From Alphaproteobacteria bacterium (lineage in GTDB: Bacteria > Pseudomonadota > Alphaproteobacteria > Rhodospirillales > WMHbin7): a stretch of 64,000 bases of DNA. Positions 32,847 to 41,189 of this stretch are shown one piece after another. The stretch's first letter is position 1. The number at the start of each line of letters is the position of its first letter. Where the stretch lies: contig JADGAX010000002.1 of assembly GCA_015231795.1 (NCBI GenBank), positions 124,001-188,000 on the forward strand, read 5' to 3'. The notes under the pieces were generated by a model. It had not been told where the DNA came from. It worked only from the letters and a program-made list of their open reading frames with translations, and ran no database searches. Position numbers and translations under genes: made by a program.

Positions 32847-33613
32847 CGCGCATTATCGGACTCGTCCCCGCCCGCATGGCGGCCAGCCGATTTCCCGGCA
32901 AGCCCCTGTTTCCTATCTTTGGGCGACCCATGCTGGAACATGTGTTCGAACGCGCCAAGATGTTCAAGCGCTGGGACGCCTTGGCCATCTGCACCTGCGA
33001 CGAAGAGATCAAATCCTTTGCCGACGCCAGGGGCTATCCGGTCATCATGACGCGATCAGATCACGTGCGCGCCCTGGACCGCGTGGCGGAAGCCGCGACC
33101 AAATGCGGATTTGACATCCAAGATGGCGACATCGTGCTCAACGTGCAAGGCGACGAGCCGATGATGCACCCCGACATGATCGCCGCTACCATCGCACCGA
33201 TGGAAGATCGCCCCCAGGAAGTGCAAGGCACGATCCTGGCCATGGATATCGTCGATGAGGCGCAGTACCGCAACCCGGACGCCCTGAAGATCATCTGGGA
33301 CCTGAAGGGCAAGGTGCTTTACACGTCGCGAGCACCTCTGCCCTATTGCAAAAGTTTTTCTCCAGATTTGGGGGCCAGGCGCATCTACGGCATTTTCGGC
33401 TTTCGCTGGCATTTTCTGAAATTGTTCACCCAGTTGGAACCCTCGCCGCTGGAAGTCAAGGAAGCCTGCGACAGCAACCGTCTGTATGATCACGGCTACC
33501 ACCAGCACATAGCGCCTTATCCCTATCGGCCCAGCTTTTCCGTGGACAGCCCGCACGACATCGCCACCGTCGAGGCGGCGATGGCGCAAGATCCCCTGTG
33601 GGGCAGCTATTGA
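32843..33613 (+). CDS. kdsB: KdsB-like CMP-ulosonate cytidylyltransferase, variant
   Basis: A 256-residue protein aligned with 3-deoxy-manno-octulosonate cytidylyltransferase: VPARMAASRFPGKPL (8-22), TRSDH (70-74), LNVQGDEPM (99-107), YGIFGFRW and PSPLEVKEACDSNR. In E. coli KdsB the motif after TRADH is QSGTERLAE; here it is VRALDRVAE, so Ser-Gly-Thr is replaced by Arg76-Ala77-Leu78. That segment lies in the sugar site, which hints at a substrate other than plain Kdo. Neighbouring oxidoreductase, aminotransferase and cyclase-like genes fit a modified ulosonic acid. Confidence 0.85.
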   Translation: MTRIIGLVPARMAASRFPGKPLFPIFGRPMLEHVFERAKMFKRWDALAICTCDEEIKSFADARGYPVIMTRSDHVRALDRVAEAATKCGFDIQDGDIVLNVQGDEPMMHPDMIAATIAPMEDRPQEVQGTILAMDIVDEAQYRNPDALKIIWDLKGKVLYTSRAPLPYCKSFSPDLGARRIYGIFGFRWHFLKLFTQLEPSPLEVKEACDSNRLYDHGYHQHIAPYPYRPSFSVDSPHDIATVEAAMAQDPLWGSY

Positions 33614-34653
33614 CCGAGCATCTTCGTTGCCCGGCCTGCCATGCCCACCCGCTGCAGTCGGGGGACGCTGGCCTTTCCTGCCCCGCCTGCGGCAAATCCT
33701 TTCCCATCGATCCGAATTTGGGGATCGTTCAGTTTCTTGCCCCCGAAGAAGCGGGATCCAACAAGGGAAACATCCAGGCATGGTGGAGCGACCTCTACCG
33801 CCAGCTCTACGAGCCAACCGACCGCGCCCTGACCCGAGAATCATTTGCCTGCAAGCTGGCGCAGACCGAAGACCTGTTTCGCAAGCGCCGATTGCTTCCG
33901 GTCGTCGAGATGCCGCTTTCATCCCTCGCTGGCAAGCAGGTACTTGAAATTGGGCCGGGCGGCGGGGCGCATTCCTGTCTCTTCGCCCAATACGGAGCCA
34001 AGGTCACGGCACTGGACATTACCCCGCCGCGCGCCGCCTCGACCAACAGGAAGCTGAAACTGATTGGCGACGGATCGGGACAAGCCTATCAGGGTGACGG
34101 CGAGAATCTGCCCTTCCAGGACGCCAGCTTTGATATCGTCTATTCCAATGGCGTTCTTCACCATTCGGAGAATACGAAGCGCTGTCTGGCCGAAGTCTTC
34201 AGGGTTCTAAAACCGGGCGGCAAGGCCGTGCTCATGCTTTACGCCCGCCACTCGGCGATTTTCTGGTGCAACATCGTGCCGCGCGGATTGTTCACTGGCG
34301 AGATGTTCCGCTGGCCAGAAGCCGAATGGATCGGGCGCGTCACCGAGGGCAAGCCCAAATTCGGCCAGACCAAGAACCCCTATACCCGCGTTTACAGCGA
34401 AGCCGAACTGAGGCGCGAACTTCAAATCTTCAAGATCACAAGCCTTAGAAAATCAAGTTTCCAGTGGGACAATTTCGCCATCCCGCGTCTGACGCAGTTT
34501 CGAAACTGGATTCTCATGCGGCTGGGGCGCAAGCCGCACCCTGGCGGCGAACTGGTCTATGGCGCGCCCTTCGTCGCTGAAACAGGGTGCGAGCTTTCGC
34601 TGGGCAAATATATCGGTTTTGCATGGAACATCGTGGCGGAGAAAGCGCAATGA
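33610..34653 (+). CDS. SAM methyltransferase with N-terminal zinc ribbon
   Basis: A 347-residue protein. Residues 1-35 form a Trm112-like zinc ribbon (RCPAC ... SCPACGKSFPID), followed by a class I methyltransferase with motif I VLEIGPGGGAHSCLFA and a post-motif FDIVYSNGVLHHSENTKRCL. The C-terminal 130 residues are not recognised. TTG 33610 overlaps the KdsB stop as TTGA, giving the shortest sensible N-terminus; GTG 33598 is the in-frame alternative. Likely a sugar or lipid-sugar methyltransferase. Confidence 0.78.
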   Translation: MTEHLRCPACHAHPLQSGDAGLSCPACGKSFPIDPNLGIVQFLAPEEAGSNKGNIQAWWSDLYRQLYEPTDRALTRESFACKLAQTEDLFRKRRLLPVVEMPLSSLAGKQVLEIGPGGGAHSCLFAQYGAKVTALDITPPRAASTNRKLKLIGDGSGQAYQGDGENLPFQDASFDIVYSNGVLHHSENTKRCLAEVFRVLKPGGKAVLMLYARHSAIFWCNIVPRGLFTGEMFRWPEAEWIGRVTEGKPKFGQTKNPYTRVYSEAELRRELQIFKITSLRKSSFQWDNFAIPRLTQFRNWILMRLGRKPHPGGELVYGAPFVAETGCELSLGKYIGFAWNIVAEKAQ

Positions 34654-35357
34654 GCGACAAAACGGCCCTGGTGACGGGCGGCACGCGCGGCATCGGCAGG
34701 GCCATCGCCGAGGCGCTGCACAAGCGGGGCGAGCGTGTCATCGTGACGGGAACGAAGCCGGACGGGCTTGCCCCCGACGGCTGCCAATATGAGGCGATCG
34801 ACTTTGCCGATGGTCAGGCGACAGCCGAATTTGCCAGGCGCGTCGCGGCCATGGGCATCGACATCCTGATCAACAATGCGGGCATCAATAAAATCGCCCC
34901 CTTCGCCGAAATCGATCCTGGCGACTTCGCGGCCATTCAAGCCGTCAACGTCACGGCGCCCTTTCTGCTGGCGCGCGCCGTTTTGGGACACATGAAAACG
35001 TCCGGCTGGGGGCGCATCGTGAACGTCTCCTCGATCTGGGGAAAAATATCGCGCGCGCAGCGCGGCGCCTATTCCACCAGCAAATTCGCGCTGGACGGCA
35101 TGACGGCGGCCCTGGCCGCCGAAGTTGCCGCCGATGGCATTCTGGTCAACTGCATAGCACCCGGCTTCATCGATACCGAACTGACAAGACGGGTGCTGGG
35201 GCCGGAAGGTTTTGCGAAGGTGGTTGCCGACATTCCAATCGGTCGGCTGGGCAAGCCAAACGAAATCGCCACCTTTGCCGCTTGGCTTGCCAGCCCGGAA
35301 AATACCTACATTTCCGGCCAGAACATAGCCATCGACGGGGGCTTCACACGTGTTTGA
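34650..35357 (+). CDS. Short-chain dehydrogenase/reductase (FabG-like)
   Basis: A 235-residue classical SDR with TGGTRGIGRAIAE (cofactor), NNAGINKIAP, catalytic Ser in NVSSIWGK, YSTSKFAL (Tyr/Lys) and an intact C-terminus SGQNIAIDGGF. Sequence is FabG-like, but the operon position suggests reduction of a keto-sugar or ulosonic acid intermediate. ATG 34650 overlaps the methyltransferase stop; its 3' end overlaps the cyclase gene by 8 bases. Confidence 0.87.
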   Translation: MSDKTALVTGGTRGIGRAIAEALHKRGERVIVTGTKPDGLAPDGCQYEAIDFADGQATAEFARRVAAMGIDILINNAGINKIAPFAEIDPGDFAAIQAVNVTAPFLLARAVLGHMKTSGWGRIVNVSSIWGKISRAQRGAYSTSKFALDGMTAALAAEVAADGILVNCIAPGFIDTELTRRVLGPEGFAKVVADIPIGRLGKPNEIATFAAWLASPENTYISGQNIAIDGGFTRV

Positions 35358-36423
35358 GCCTTTGGTCATACAGTCGCACAAGGGGCCTTACGAGGTTCAC
35401 TTTATCGAGGGCGCTCTTGAACAGCTGAACCAATCCGACCTGTCGAAGTCGCATCTGATCATTGATCGTCGCGTGGCTGAACTTTACGCAGGCCAGATGG
35501 ATCGCCTGCTGGCTCACCCTTCGCTGCTTCTGATCGACGCCACGGAAGACGCCAAATCGCTGGAACGCTTCCCTGGCTACGTGTCTCACCTCGTGGCCAA
35601 GGGCGTTAAGCGCGGCCATATGCTGGTCGCCATCGGCGGCGGCATCTTGCAAGACATCACCTGCTTTCTGGCGGCCACCATGTTGCGCGGCCTTGATTGG
35701 CGCTTTCTGCCGACCACGCTGTTGGCCCAGGCCGATTCCTGCATCGGCTCGAAAAGTTCCATCAATTGCGCCGACGCCAAGAATATTCTGGGCACCTTTA
35801 CCCCGCCCAGGCGCATCGATCTGTCGACCCGTTTTCTCGATACCTTGGACGAGCGCGACGTGCGCTCGGGCATCGGCGAAATGCTGAAGGTGCACGCCAT
35901 CGACGGACCGGCCTCGTTCCAAGCCATCGCTCTCGACTACCACGCCATGTTGAGCGAGCGCTCCGTCATGCTGCGCTATCTCAGGGCCAGCTTGGAGGTC
36001 AAGAAGCGCTATATCGAGCAAGACGAGTTCGATCAAGGGCCGCGCAACATCTTCAATTACGGCCATAGTTTTGGCCATGCCATCGAGGCCGCTACCCAGT
36101 TCGCTGTGCCGCACGGCATCGCCGTCACCATCGGACTGGACATGGCCAATCACATGGCGGCGTGGCTGGGGCTATGCGACCCCGGCTTGGCCGAGGCCAG
36201 GCGTTACGTCTTGAAGGAAAACTACAAAGGATTCGAGCGCGTCGCCGTTCCCTTCGACGCCTTCATGGCCGCCTTGGCCAAGGACAAAAAGAATGAAGGA
36301 GCAGGTTCGGTGACGGTTATCCTTCCCCATGGCGATGGACGCATCGAGAGACGAACCCTTGACGTGGACCAAACATTCCGGGCACTGGCTCAAGACTTTC
36401 TGGAATCGGTGCGCGCCCAATGA
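35350..36423 (+). CDS. 3-Dehydroquinate synthase-like sugar cyclase/dehydrogenase
   Basis: A 357-residue member of the DHQ synthase superfamily. NAD-binding AIGGGILQDITCF, the substrate/metal region LLAQADSCIGSKSSIN and KNILGTFTPP, SGIGEMLKVH and the zinc-binding NYGHSFGHAIEA are all present. AroB proper has SVGGKTGVN where this protein has CIGSKSSIN, so it is not an ordinary shikimate enzyme. Relatives in antibiotic and O-antigen clusters cyclise sugar phosphates or oxidise polyols. Its place among KdsB-like, SDR and 2-hydroxyacid dehydrogenase genes suggests a step in an unusual ulosonic or cyclitol sugar. GTG 35350 is the best start. Confidence 0.8.
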   Translation: MFEPLVIQSHKGPYEVHFIEGALEQLNQSDLSKSHLIIDRRVAELYAGQMDRLLAHPSLLLIDATEDAKSLERFPGYVSHLVAKGVKRGHMLVAIGGGILQDITCFLAATMLRGLDWRFLPTTLLAQADSCIGSKSSINCADAKNILGTFTPPRRIDLSTRFLDTLDERDVRSGIGEMLKVHAIDGPASFQAIALDYHAMLSERSVMLRYLRASLEVKKRYIEQDEFDQGPRNIFNYGHSFGHAIEAATQFAVPHGIAVTIGLDMANHMAAWLGLCDPGLAEARRYVLKENYKGFERVAVPFDAFMAALAKDKKNEGAGSVTVILPHGDGRIERRTLDVDQTFRALAQDFLESVRAQ

Positions 36424-37361
36424 TTAAAGTCGCCGTCGCCTCGCGCTCATTTTCCAAACATCCTGTCTTGCGCGCCGAACTGCTGGCCCGCTACCCATCG
36501 ACCACCTTCAACGACGAGGGTAAGTCGCTGGCTGGCGACGAACTGGCGGCCTTTCTGCAAGGCCATGAGAAGATCGTCACGGCGCTTGAAAGACTGGATG
36601 ACGCTTTGTTCGACCGCCTGCCCGGTCTGAAGGTGGTGGCGAAATACGGCGTCGGCCTGGACATGATCGACCTTGAAGCGATGCAGCGGCGCGGGCTTCA
36701 ACTTGGCTGGACGGGCGGCGTCAATCGCCGTTCGGTTTCGGAACTGGTCATCAGCTATGCGGTGGCCCTGCTGCGCCATGTTCCGCAGGGACATGCGCAG
36801 GTTCTGGGCGGCGGATGGAAACAGTTGATGGGCCGCCAGTTGTCTGACCGCACGGTTGGCATTGTCGGTCTTGGCCATATCGGCAAGGATTTGACGCAAT
36901 TGCTAAAGCCCTGGGGCTGTCGCGTCATCGCCCACGACATCAAGCCGATGCCAGATTTCTGCGCCCAGTGGGGCGTCGATATGATGGAGCTTGAGGCGTT
37001 GCTGCGCCAAGCCGACGTCATCACATTGCATTTGCCGCTGGATGACAGTACCCGCAACATTCTAAGCGCCGAACGGATGCGCTTGATGCGCTCAGACGCC
37101 ATCTTGATCAACGCCGCGCGCGGCGGCCTGCTAGACGAAGCCGAGCTGAAGGCGATGCTGATGGAAGGCAGACTGGCGGGAGCGGCGCTGGATGTTTTCG
37201 CGGTCGAGCCGCCCACGGACATGGAACTGATCAAACTGCCCAACTTTCTGGTAACCCCGCATATCGGCGGATCGGCCGAGGAAGCGGTTCTGGCCATGGG
37301 GCGCGCCGCCATCGAGGGCTTGGACAGGTTTGGCGATCCGCTCAAGGTGGCGCAGTCATGA
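36420..37361 (+). CDS. D-2-hydroxyacid dehydrogenase family protein (second)
   Basis: A 313-residue phosphoglycerate-dehydrogenase-like enzyme with GIVGLGHIGKDL, catalytic Arg in LINAARGGLLDE, DVFAVEPP with Glu, and the His of VTPHIGGSAEEAV. It is diverged from the copy at 16896. ATGA overlap couples it to the cyclase upstream. Substrate unknown; a 2-hydroxy/2-keto acid sugar is plausible. Confidence 0.83.
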   Translation: MIKVAVASRSFSKHPVLRAELLARYPSTTFNDEGKSLAGDELAAFLQGHEKIVTALERLDDALFDRLPGLKVVAKYGVGLDMIDLEAMQRRGLQLGWTGGVNRRSVSELVISYAVALLRHVPQGHAQVLGGGWKQLMGRQLSDRTVGIVGLGHIGKDLTQLLKPWGCRVIAHDIKPMPDFCAQWGVDMMELEALLRQADVITLHLPLDDSTRNILSAERMRLMRSDAILINAARGGLLDEAELKAMLMEGRLAGAALDVFAVEPPTDMELIKLPNFLVTPHIGGSAEEAVLAMGRAAIEGLDRFGDPLKVAQS

Positions 37362-38029
37362 GCCACGCCCAATCCTGGAGCCAGCCGGGCGTGCTTGATT
37401 TCTTTTCCAAGGAACGCGGCACGACAAGCGATGTTTATCCGTCGGAATGGTTCTTTCTGAAAGATCGCCTGAAGGAGGGCATGCGCGTCCTGGACATCGG
37501 CTGCGCACAGGGCGGCTTCGCTTCGGTCTTAGGCGAGCATCTGAAGTCCTTCAGCTATACGGGCGTCGACATCAGCGAGGACATGATCGCCAAAGCCAAG
37601 CTGCGCCATCCTGGACAACGGTTCCTTTGCTGCCCCGAGGGCGATCTGTCCGCGCTGGGCGACGAAACATTCGATTTGGTTCTAGTCCTGGGCATTCTGC
37701 ACCTGCACGAAAGCTGGCGGGCGACGCTTGCAAGCGCTTGGAAGCGCACGGGCGGGGCCTTGCTGTTCGATCTGCGAGAATCGGAAGGAGCCTCGTTGGA
37801 AGACAAGTCCGTTTCCTGGTTCGGCATGGATTTTTCGGGCGATGCCGAGCGGCCTGAATTGCGTTTGCCCTATATCGTTCTCAATGCCGGCGACGCCTTG
37901 GGCGAAGCCGTGCGCCTGACCGAGGGTGCTGCCAGACTTTCGCGCTATGGCTACCGCCATCCGCCATCAAGGGCTGCGCGCACGCCCCTGTCCATGATCA
38001 TGACCTCAGCCTATCTGGCGGAAAGATGA
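37358..38029 (+). CDS. Class I SAM methyltransferase
   Basis: A 223-residue methyltransferase with VLDIGCAQGGFASVLGEHL (motif I, about residues 46-64), a TGVDISEDMIAKAK acidic loop and LVLVLGILHLHESW. There is no additional domain. It overlaps both neighbours by 4 bases and is followed by a second, unrelated methyltransferase. Probably methylates a sugar hydroxyl or carboxyl of the product of this block. Confidence 0.8.
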   Translation: MSHAQSWSQPGVLDFFSKERGTTSDVYPSEWFFLKDRLKEGMRVLDIGCAQGGFASVLGEHLKSFSYTGVDISEDMIAKAKLRHPGQRFLCCPEGDLSALGDETFDLVLVLGILHLHESWRATLASAWKRTGGALLFDLRESEGASLEDKSVSWFGMDFSGDAERPELRLPYIVLNAGDALGEAVRLTEGAARLSRYGYRHPPSRAARTPLSMIMTSAYLAER

Positions 38030-38889
38030 CCCTTATAAAAATCGCAAAATCGCTGGGCCTGGATACGCGGGCCCTGTACCACAAGCTCTCGGCGGCATCA
38101 TTGGATGCTGCGGCCCAAGAGCAGGGCTTGGCCGAATTGCGCGAGAAATTGCGCCAAATTCTGCCCGACATTCGCGACCAGTACAGCGCCAAGCTGGATG
38201 AAGACGAGTATCTGCGCTTCTGGGAACGCAAGATGCGCACGCTGCACGCCTTTCAGGTGCGCATGGCGCAAGACGCCATCGCCCATGTCGGCGGCGACAA
38301 CCTCGTTCTGGCCGATATCGGCGATTCGTCGGGCAATCACAGCACCTACATCAAGGCGCTTGAACCCAGGGTGTCGCGCGTGATCAGCGTCAATCTCGAT
38401 CCCATCGCCGTCGACAAGGTAAAGTCCAAAGGCGGAGACGCCCTGCTGGCCAGGGCGGAAGAAATGGACCTGGAGGGCGTCGCCCCCGACATGTTCATGT
38501 CATTCGAGATGGTCGAACATTTAAGCGATCCCATCCGTTTTTTGCACCGTCTGGCAGAGCGCGGAAAATCGCCCTGGCTCTTGATGTCGGTTCCCTATGT
38601 AAGGCGGAGCCGCTTCGGCGGGCGCGAGCTTGACATGCCGCTAGAAGACCTGCCCGCGCAAATGACCGCCGAGGAATTGCATCTCTTCGAACTGTCGCCC
38701 CATGATTGGCTGCGGCTTGCCAGAATCTCGGGATTTATGCCCGTATTCTCGCGCACCTACCGGCAATATCCCCTGAAGCACCCCCTTGTCCTGACCCAGC
38801 CTCTATGGTCGCGCCTGGATTTCGAGGGCTTCTTTGCCGTCTTCTTGAAGCGCGACTTGTCGCTCGCCAACCGCTACACCGCATGGTAA
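38026..38889 (+). CDS. Class I SAM methyltransferase-like protein
   Basis: A 287-residue protein with a helical N-terminus (residues 1-75) and a SAM-fold domain: VLADIGDSSGNHSTYIKAL as a modified motif I, VISVNLDPIAVDKVKSKGG and FMSFEMVEHLSDPIRFLH. The Gly-rich loop is D-S-S-G-N, unlike the usual GxGxG, so cofactor binding should be checked. Likely acts on the same glycan as the methyltransferase upstream. Confidence 0.7.
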   Translation: MTLIKIAKSLGLDTRALYHKLSAASLDAAAQEQGLAELREKLRQILPDIRDQYSAKLDEDEYLRFWERKMRTLHAFQVRMAQDAIAHVGGDNLVLADIGDSSGNHSTYIKALEPRVSRVISVNLDPIAVDKVKSKGGDALLARAEEMDLEGVAPDMFMSFEMVEHLSDPIRFLHRLAERGKSPWLLMSVPYVRRSRFGGRELDMPLEDLPAQMTAEELHLFELSPHDWLRLARISGFMPVFSRTYRQYPLKHPLVLTQPLWSRLDFEGFFAVFLKRDLSLANRYTAW

Positions 38890-38897
38890 GGCAAACT

Positions 38898-39599
38898 ATG
38901 ATCAAAATCAGCGTGCTTATCCCGGTTTACAACGAGCAGGCCACCATCCTGGCTTGCCTTGAGCGCGTGCGCGCGCAAAGTGTGCCGGGCGTCGAGTTTG
39001 AAATCGTCGTCGTCAACGACGGATCGAAGGATGCGACGGTCGAACGCTTGAAATCGCGACCTGATCTTTACGACCGGCTGATCGATCGGCCGGCCAACGG
39101 CGGCAAGGGCGCTGCGGTGCAAGATGGACTGCGCCAGGCCAGCGGCGATTATGTCTTGTTTCAAGACGCCGATCTGGAATACGACCCCGGCGACTATGCC
39201 GCCCTTCTGGCCCCCATCGTCGATCATCAGGCGGAAGTGGTGATGGGCAGCCGCTTCGTAGCGCCCAAGCAAACGCGCGTTTTCTATTTCTGGCACCGTC
39301 TGGGAAACAGCATGATCACGCTGCTGTTCAATCTGGTCAACAACACTACCTTTACCGACATTTATTCATGCTATCTGGCCTTCAAGCGCGATCTGATTGA
39401 TCCTTCGCGCTTGACCACATTCGGCTGGGAGCAGCAGGCAGAAATCCTGACCAAAGCAGTCAAGGCCAGTCGGGTCTGGTACGAAGTGCCGATCAATTAT
39501 CATGGCCGCAGCTATGCCGAGGGCAAGAAGATTCGCGCCCATCACGCCATTCCGGTTTTTCTGACCATCCTAAGCCAAGGCTTGCTGCCCAAGCGCTGA
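38898..39599 (+). CDS. Family 2 glycosyltransferase, polyprenyl-phosphate sugar type (DPM1-like)
   Basis: A 233-residue GT2 with ISVLIPVYNEQATILACL, VVVNDGSKDATVE, GKGAAVQDGL and the DXD-type QDADLEYDPGDY. A conserved LFNLVNNTTFTDIYSCYLAFKRD follows. The order matches dolichyl/undecaprenyl-phosphate mannose or glucose synthases lacking membrane helices. ATG 38898 has AAGG 6 bases upstream; ATG 38883 is an in-frame alternative that overlaps the previous gene. A close counterpart lies at 54402. Such donors feed GT-C enzymes such as those at 45640 and 48758. Confidence 0.87.
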   Translation: MIKISVLIPVYNEQATILACLERVRAQSVPGVEFEIVVVNDGSKDATVERLKSRPDLYDRLIDRPANGGKGAAVQDGLRQASGDYVLFQDADLEYDPGDYAALLAPIVDHQAEVVMGSRFVAPKQTRVFYFWHRLGNSMITLLFNLVNNTTFTDIYSCYLAFKRDLIDPSRLTTFGWEQQAEILTKAVKASRVWYEVPINYHGRSYAEGKKIRAHHAIPVFLTILSQGLLPKR

Positions 39600-39605
39600 T
39601 GATCC

Positions 39606-41189
39606 ATGACCGTTCTTCTTAGCCGCTCCGCCCGCCCCCCAAAGTCGGGCTTTGATCGCTGGTGCGCCATTGCAGGAGCGCCGGGTCCTGCGGCTTTGCA
39701 TCCCGCGATGAAGGCGCTTGACTTGGCACAGAAGCTGGAAGGCGCTTATGACGCTGCGGTCGAGGAATGGTGGAGTCTAGCGCAGGCGCTGGGACAGGAA
39801 GCGTCCAGCGTCCTGGCGCACACACCCGCTTGCGCCGCCAACATATCGGATTTCGGCCTGATGCTTGCCTGGACGCGCCTCGTCGACGAATGGGCAGCCG
39901 GTCCTGAAACCGTTCTGGTCATCTGCGACGATCCCTGGCTGTTTCGACATTTGGCGCAGCGCCAAGGGGTCAATCGCATCGCGTCCGCTCCGCCCTTGCT
40001 GCTGGCCGAGACCCTCCTTAAGTTGCGCGGCCTGTTAGCGCGCCTTGCCGCAAGTCGGCGTTTTGCTTCCTGGGCGCGAAAGCTGCAAGCGCACAGCCAG
40101 AAATGCCCCAAGGAAAGGCCTGCCCTTCTGGTCTATGCGCATCCGTCCAGTAACGCCGAGGGCTATGACGCCTATTTTGGCAAGCTGATGACGGATGTAC
40201 CTGACCTCGTGCGCCTGATTCACGTTGATGGCACGCCCGACAAGGTGGCCCCCTTATGCAGTGATGGCCGCAGTTTCAGCCTGCATGGCTTCGGCGATCC
40301 GGCTTTTGCGCGTCGTTTGTGGAAATTTCAATGGCAACCGGTGATAACCGACAACTGGCTGGTGCGACGAGCCGCCGTCCTGGAAGGCTCGACCGCGCAG
40401 TCGGTCGCCATCGCTTGGCAGATTCATTGCGTCGTCGCCTGGATGGACAAGGCGAAGCCAAAAACCATCGCTTGGCCCTGGGAAAACCATTCCTGGGAGC
40501 GCGCCATGGTTCGCGCCGCCAAAGCCCGACGCGTTCGAACCATTGGCTATCAGCACGCCACGGTCGGCTGGCGCGAATGGAATTACGCGCCGCATTCCAA
40601 TCCCGACGGTTCGGCCAGCTTACCCGACAGCATCCTGGCCGTGGGGCCTTCCGATCTGGCAAGGCTGATGCGCTATGGCTGCCCGCGCCATATTCTAAGC
40701 GTGGGCGGCGCTTTGCGCTTTCCCAAACTTCCGACCCCCAGGCAGGACACAACCGCCCCCGTCTTCGTGGCCTTGCCGTTCGACGCCGATATTTCCGTCC
40801 AGATGCTGGATGCCATCCGCCCCTTGGCCGCCGACGGCTATCGCTTCCTGGTCAAGGATCATCCGATGAATCCCTTTCAGATTGAGCCAAGGCCCGGCAT
40901 CGAACCCACCGGCCAGCGATTGAGCGACATCGACGCAGTATCGGGCGTTCTTTACTGTCTGACCACGGTGGGGCTGGAAGCGGTGCTGGCGGGCCTGCCA
41001 ACCTTGCGCTTCATTCCACAAGGCAAGGTGCCGGTCGACGTCATGCCGGACGGCGTGAAAATTCCAGCTGCCGATGCGAATTCCTTGAAGCGGGAACTGG
41101 CGCAGCTGGCTGCCCCGCCCGCCATCGATGCGCAGCAGGTCTTTGCGCAAGCAGACCCCGAATTCTGGGTCAAGGCGCTGTCGGCGTGA
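39606..41189 (+). CDS. Surface-carbohydrate protein of unknown function, GT-B-like C-terminus
   Basis: A 527-residue soluble protein. N-terminal residues 1-190 are unassigned. The C-terminal half shows IGYQHATVGWREWNYAP, VFVALPFDADISVQML, FLVKDHPMNPF and the loop CLTTVGLEAVLAGLPTLRF, a pattern of the capsule/GT-B group also seen at 1906 and 24221. Probably a glycosyltransferase. It precedes the first heparinase/asparagine synthase module and overlaps it by 4 bases. Confidence 0.55.
   Translation: MTVLLSRSARPPKSGFDRWCAIAGAPGPAALHPAMKALDLAQKLEGAYDAAVEEWWSLAQALGQEASSVLAHTPACAANISDFGLMLAWTRLVDEWAAGPETVLVICDDPWLFRHLAQRQGVNRIASAPPLLLAETLLKLRGLLARLAASRRFASWARKLQAHSQKCPKERPALLVYAHPSSNAEGYDAYFGKLMTDVPDLVRLIHVDGTPDKVAPLCSDGRSFSLHGFGDPAFARRLWKFQWQPVITDNWLVRRAAVLEGSTAQSVAIAWQIHCVVAWMDKAKPKTIAWPWENHSWERAMVRAAKARRVRTIGYQHATVGWREWNYAPHSNPDGSASLPDSILAVGPSDLARLMRYGCPRHILSVGGALRFPKLPTPRQDTTAPVFVALPFDADISVQMLDAIRPLAADGYRFLVKDHPMNPFQIEPRPGIEPTGQRLSDIDAVSGVLYCLTTVGLEAVLAGLPTLRFIPQGKVPVDVMPDGVKIPAADANSLKRELAQLAAPPAIDAQQVFAQADPEFWVKALSA

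Noticed and set aside
33056-36153. Minus-strand open frames opposite the KdsB-like, SDR and DHQ-synthase-like genes
   Set aside because: Same reason: antisense shadows in a G+C-rich, strongly coding stretch.
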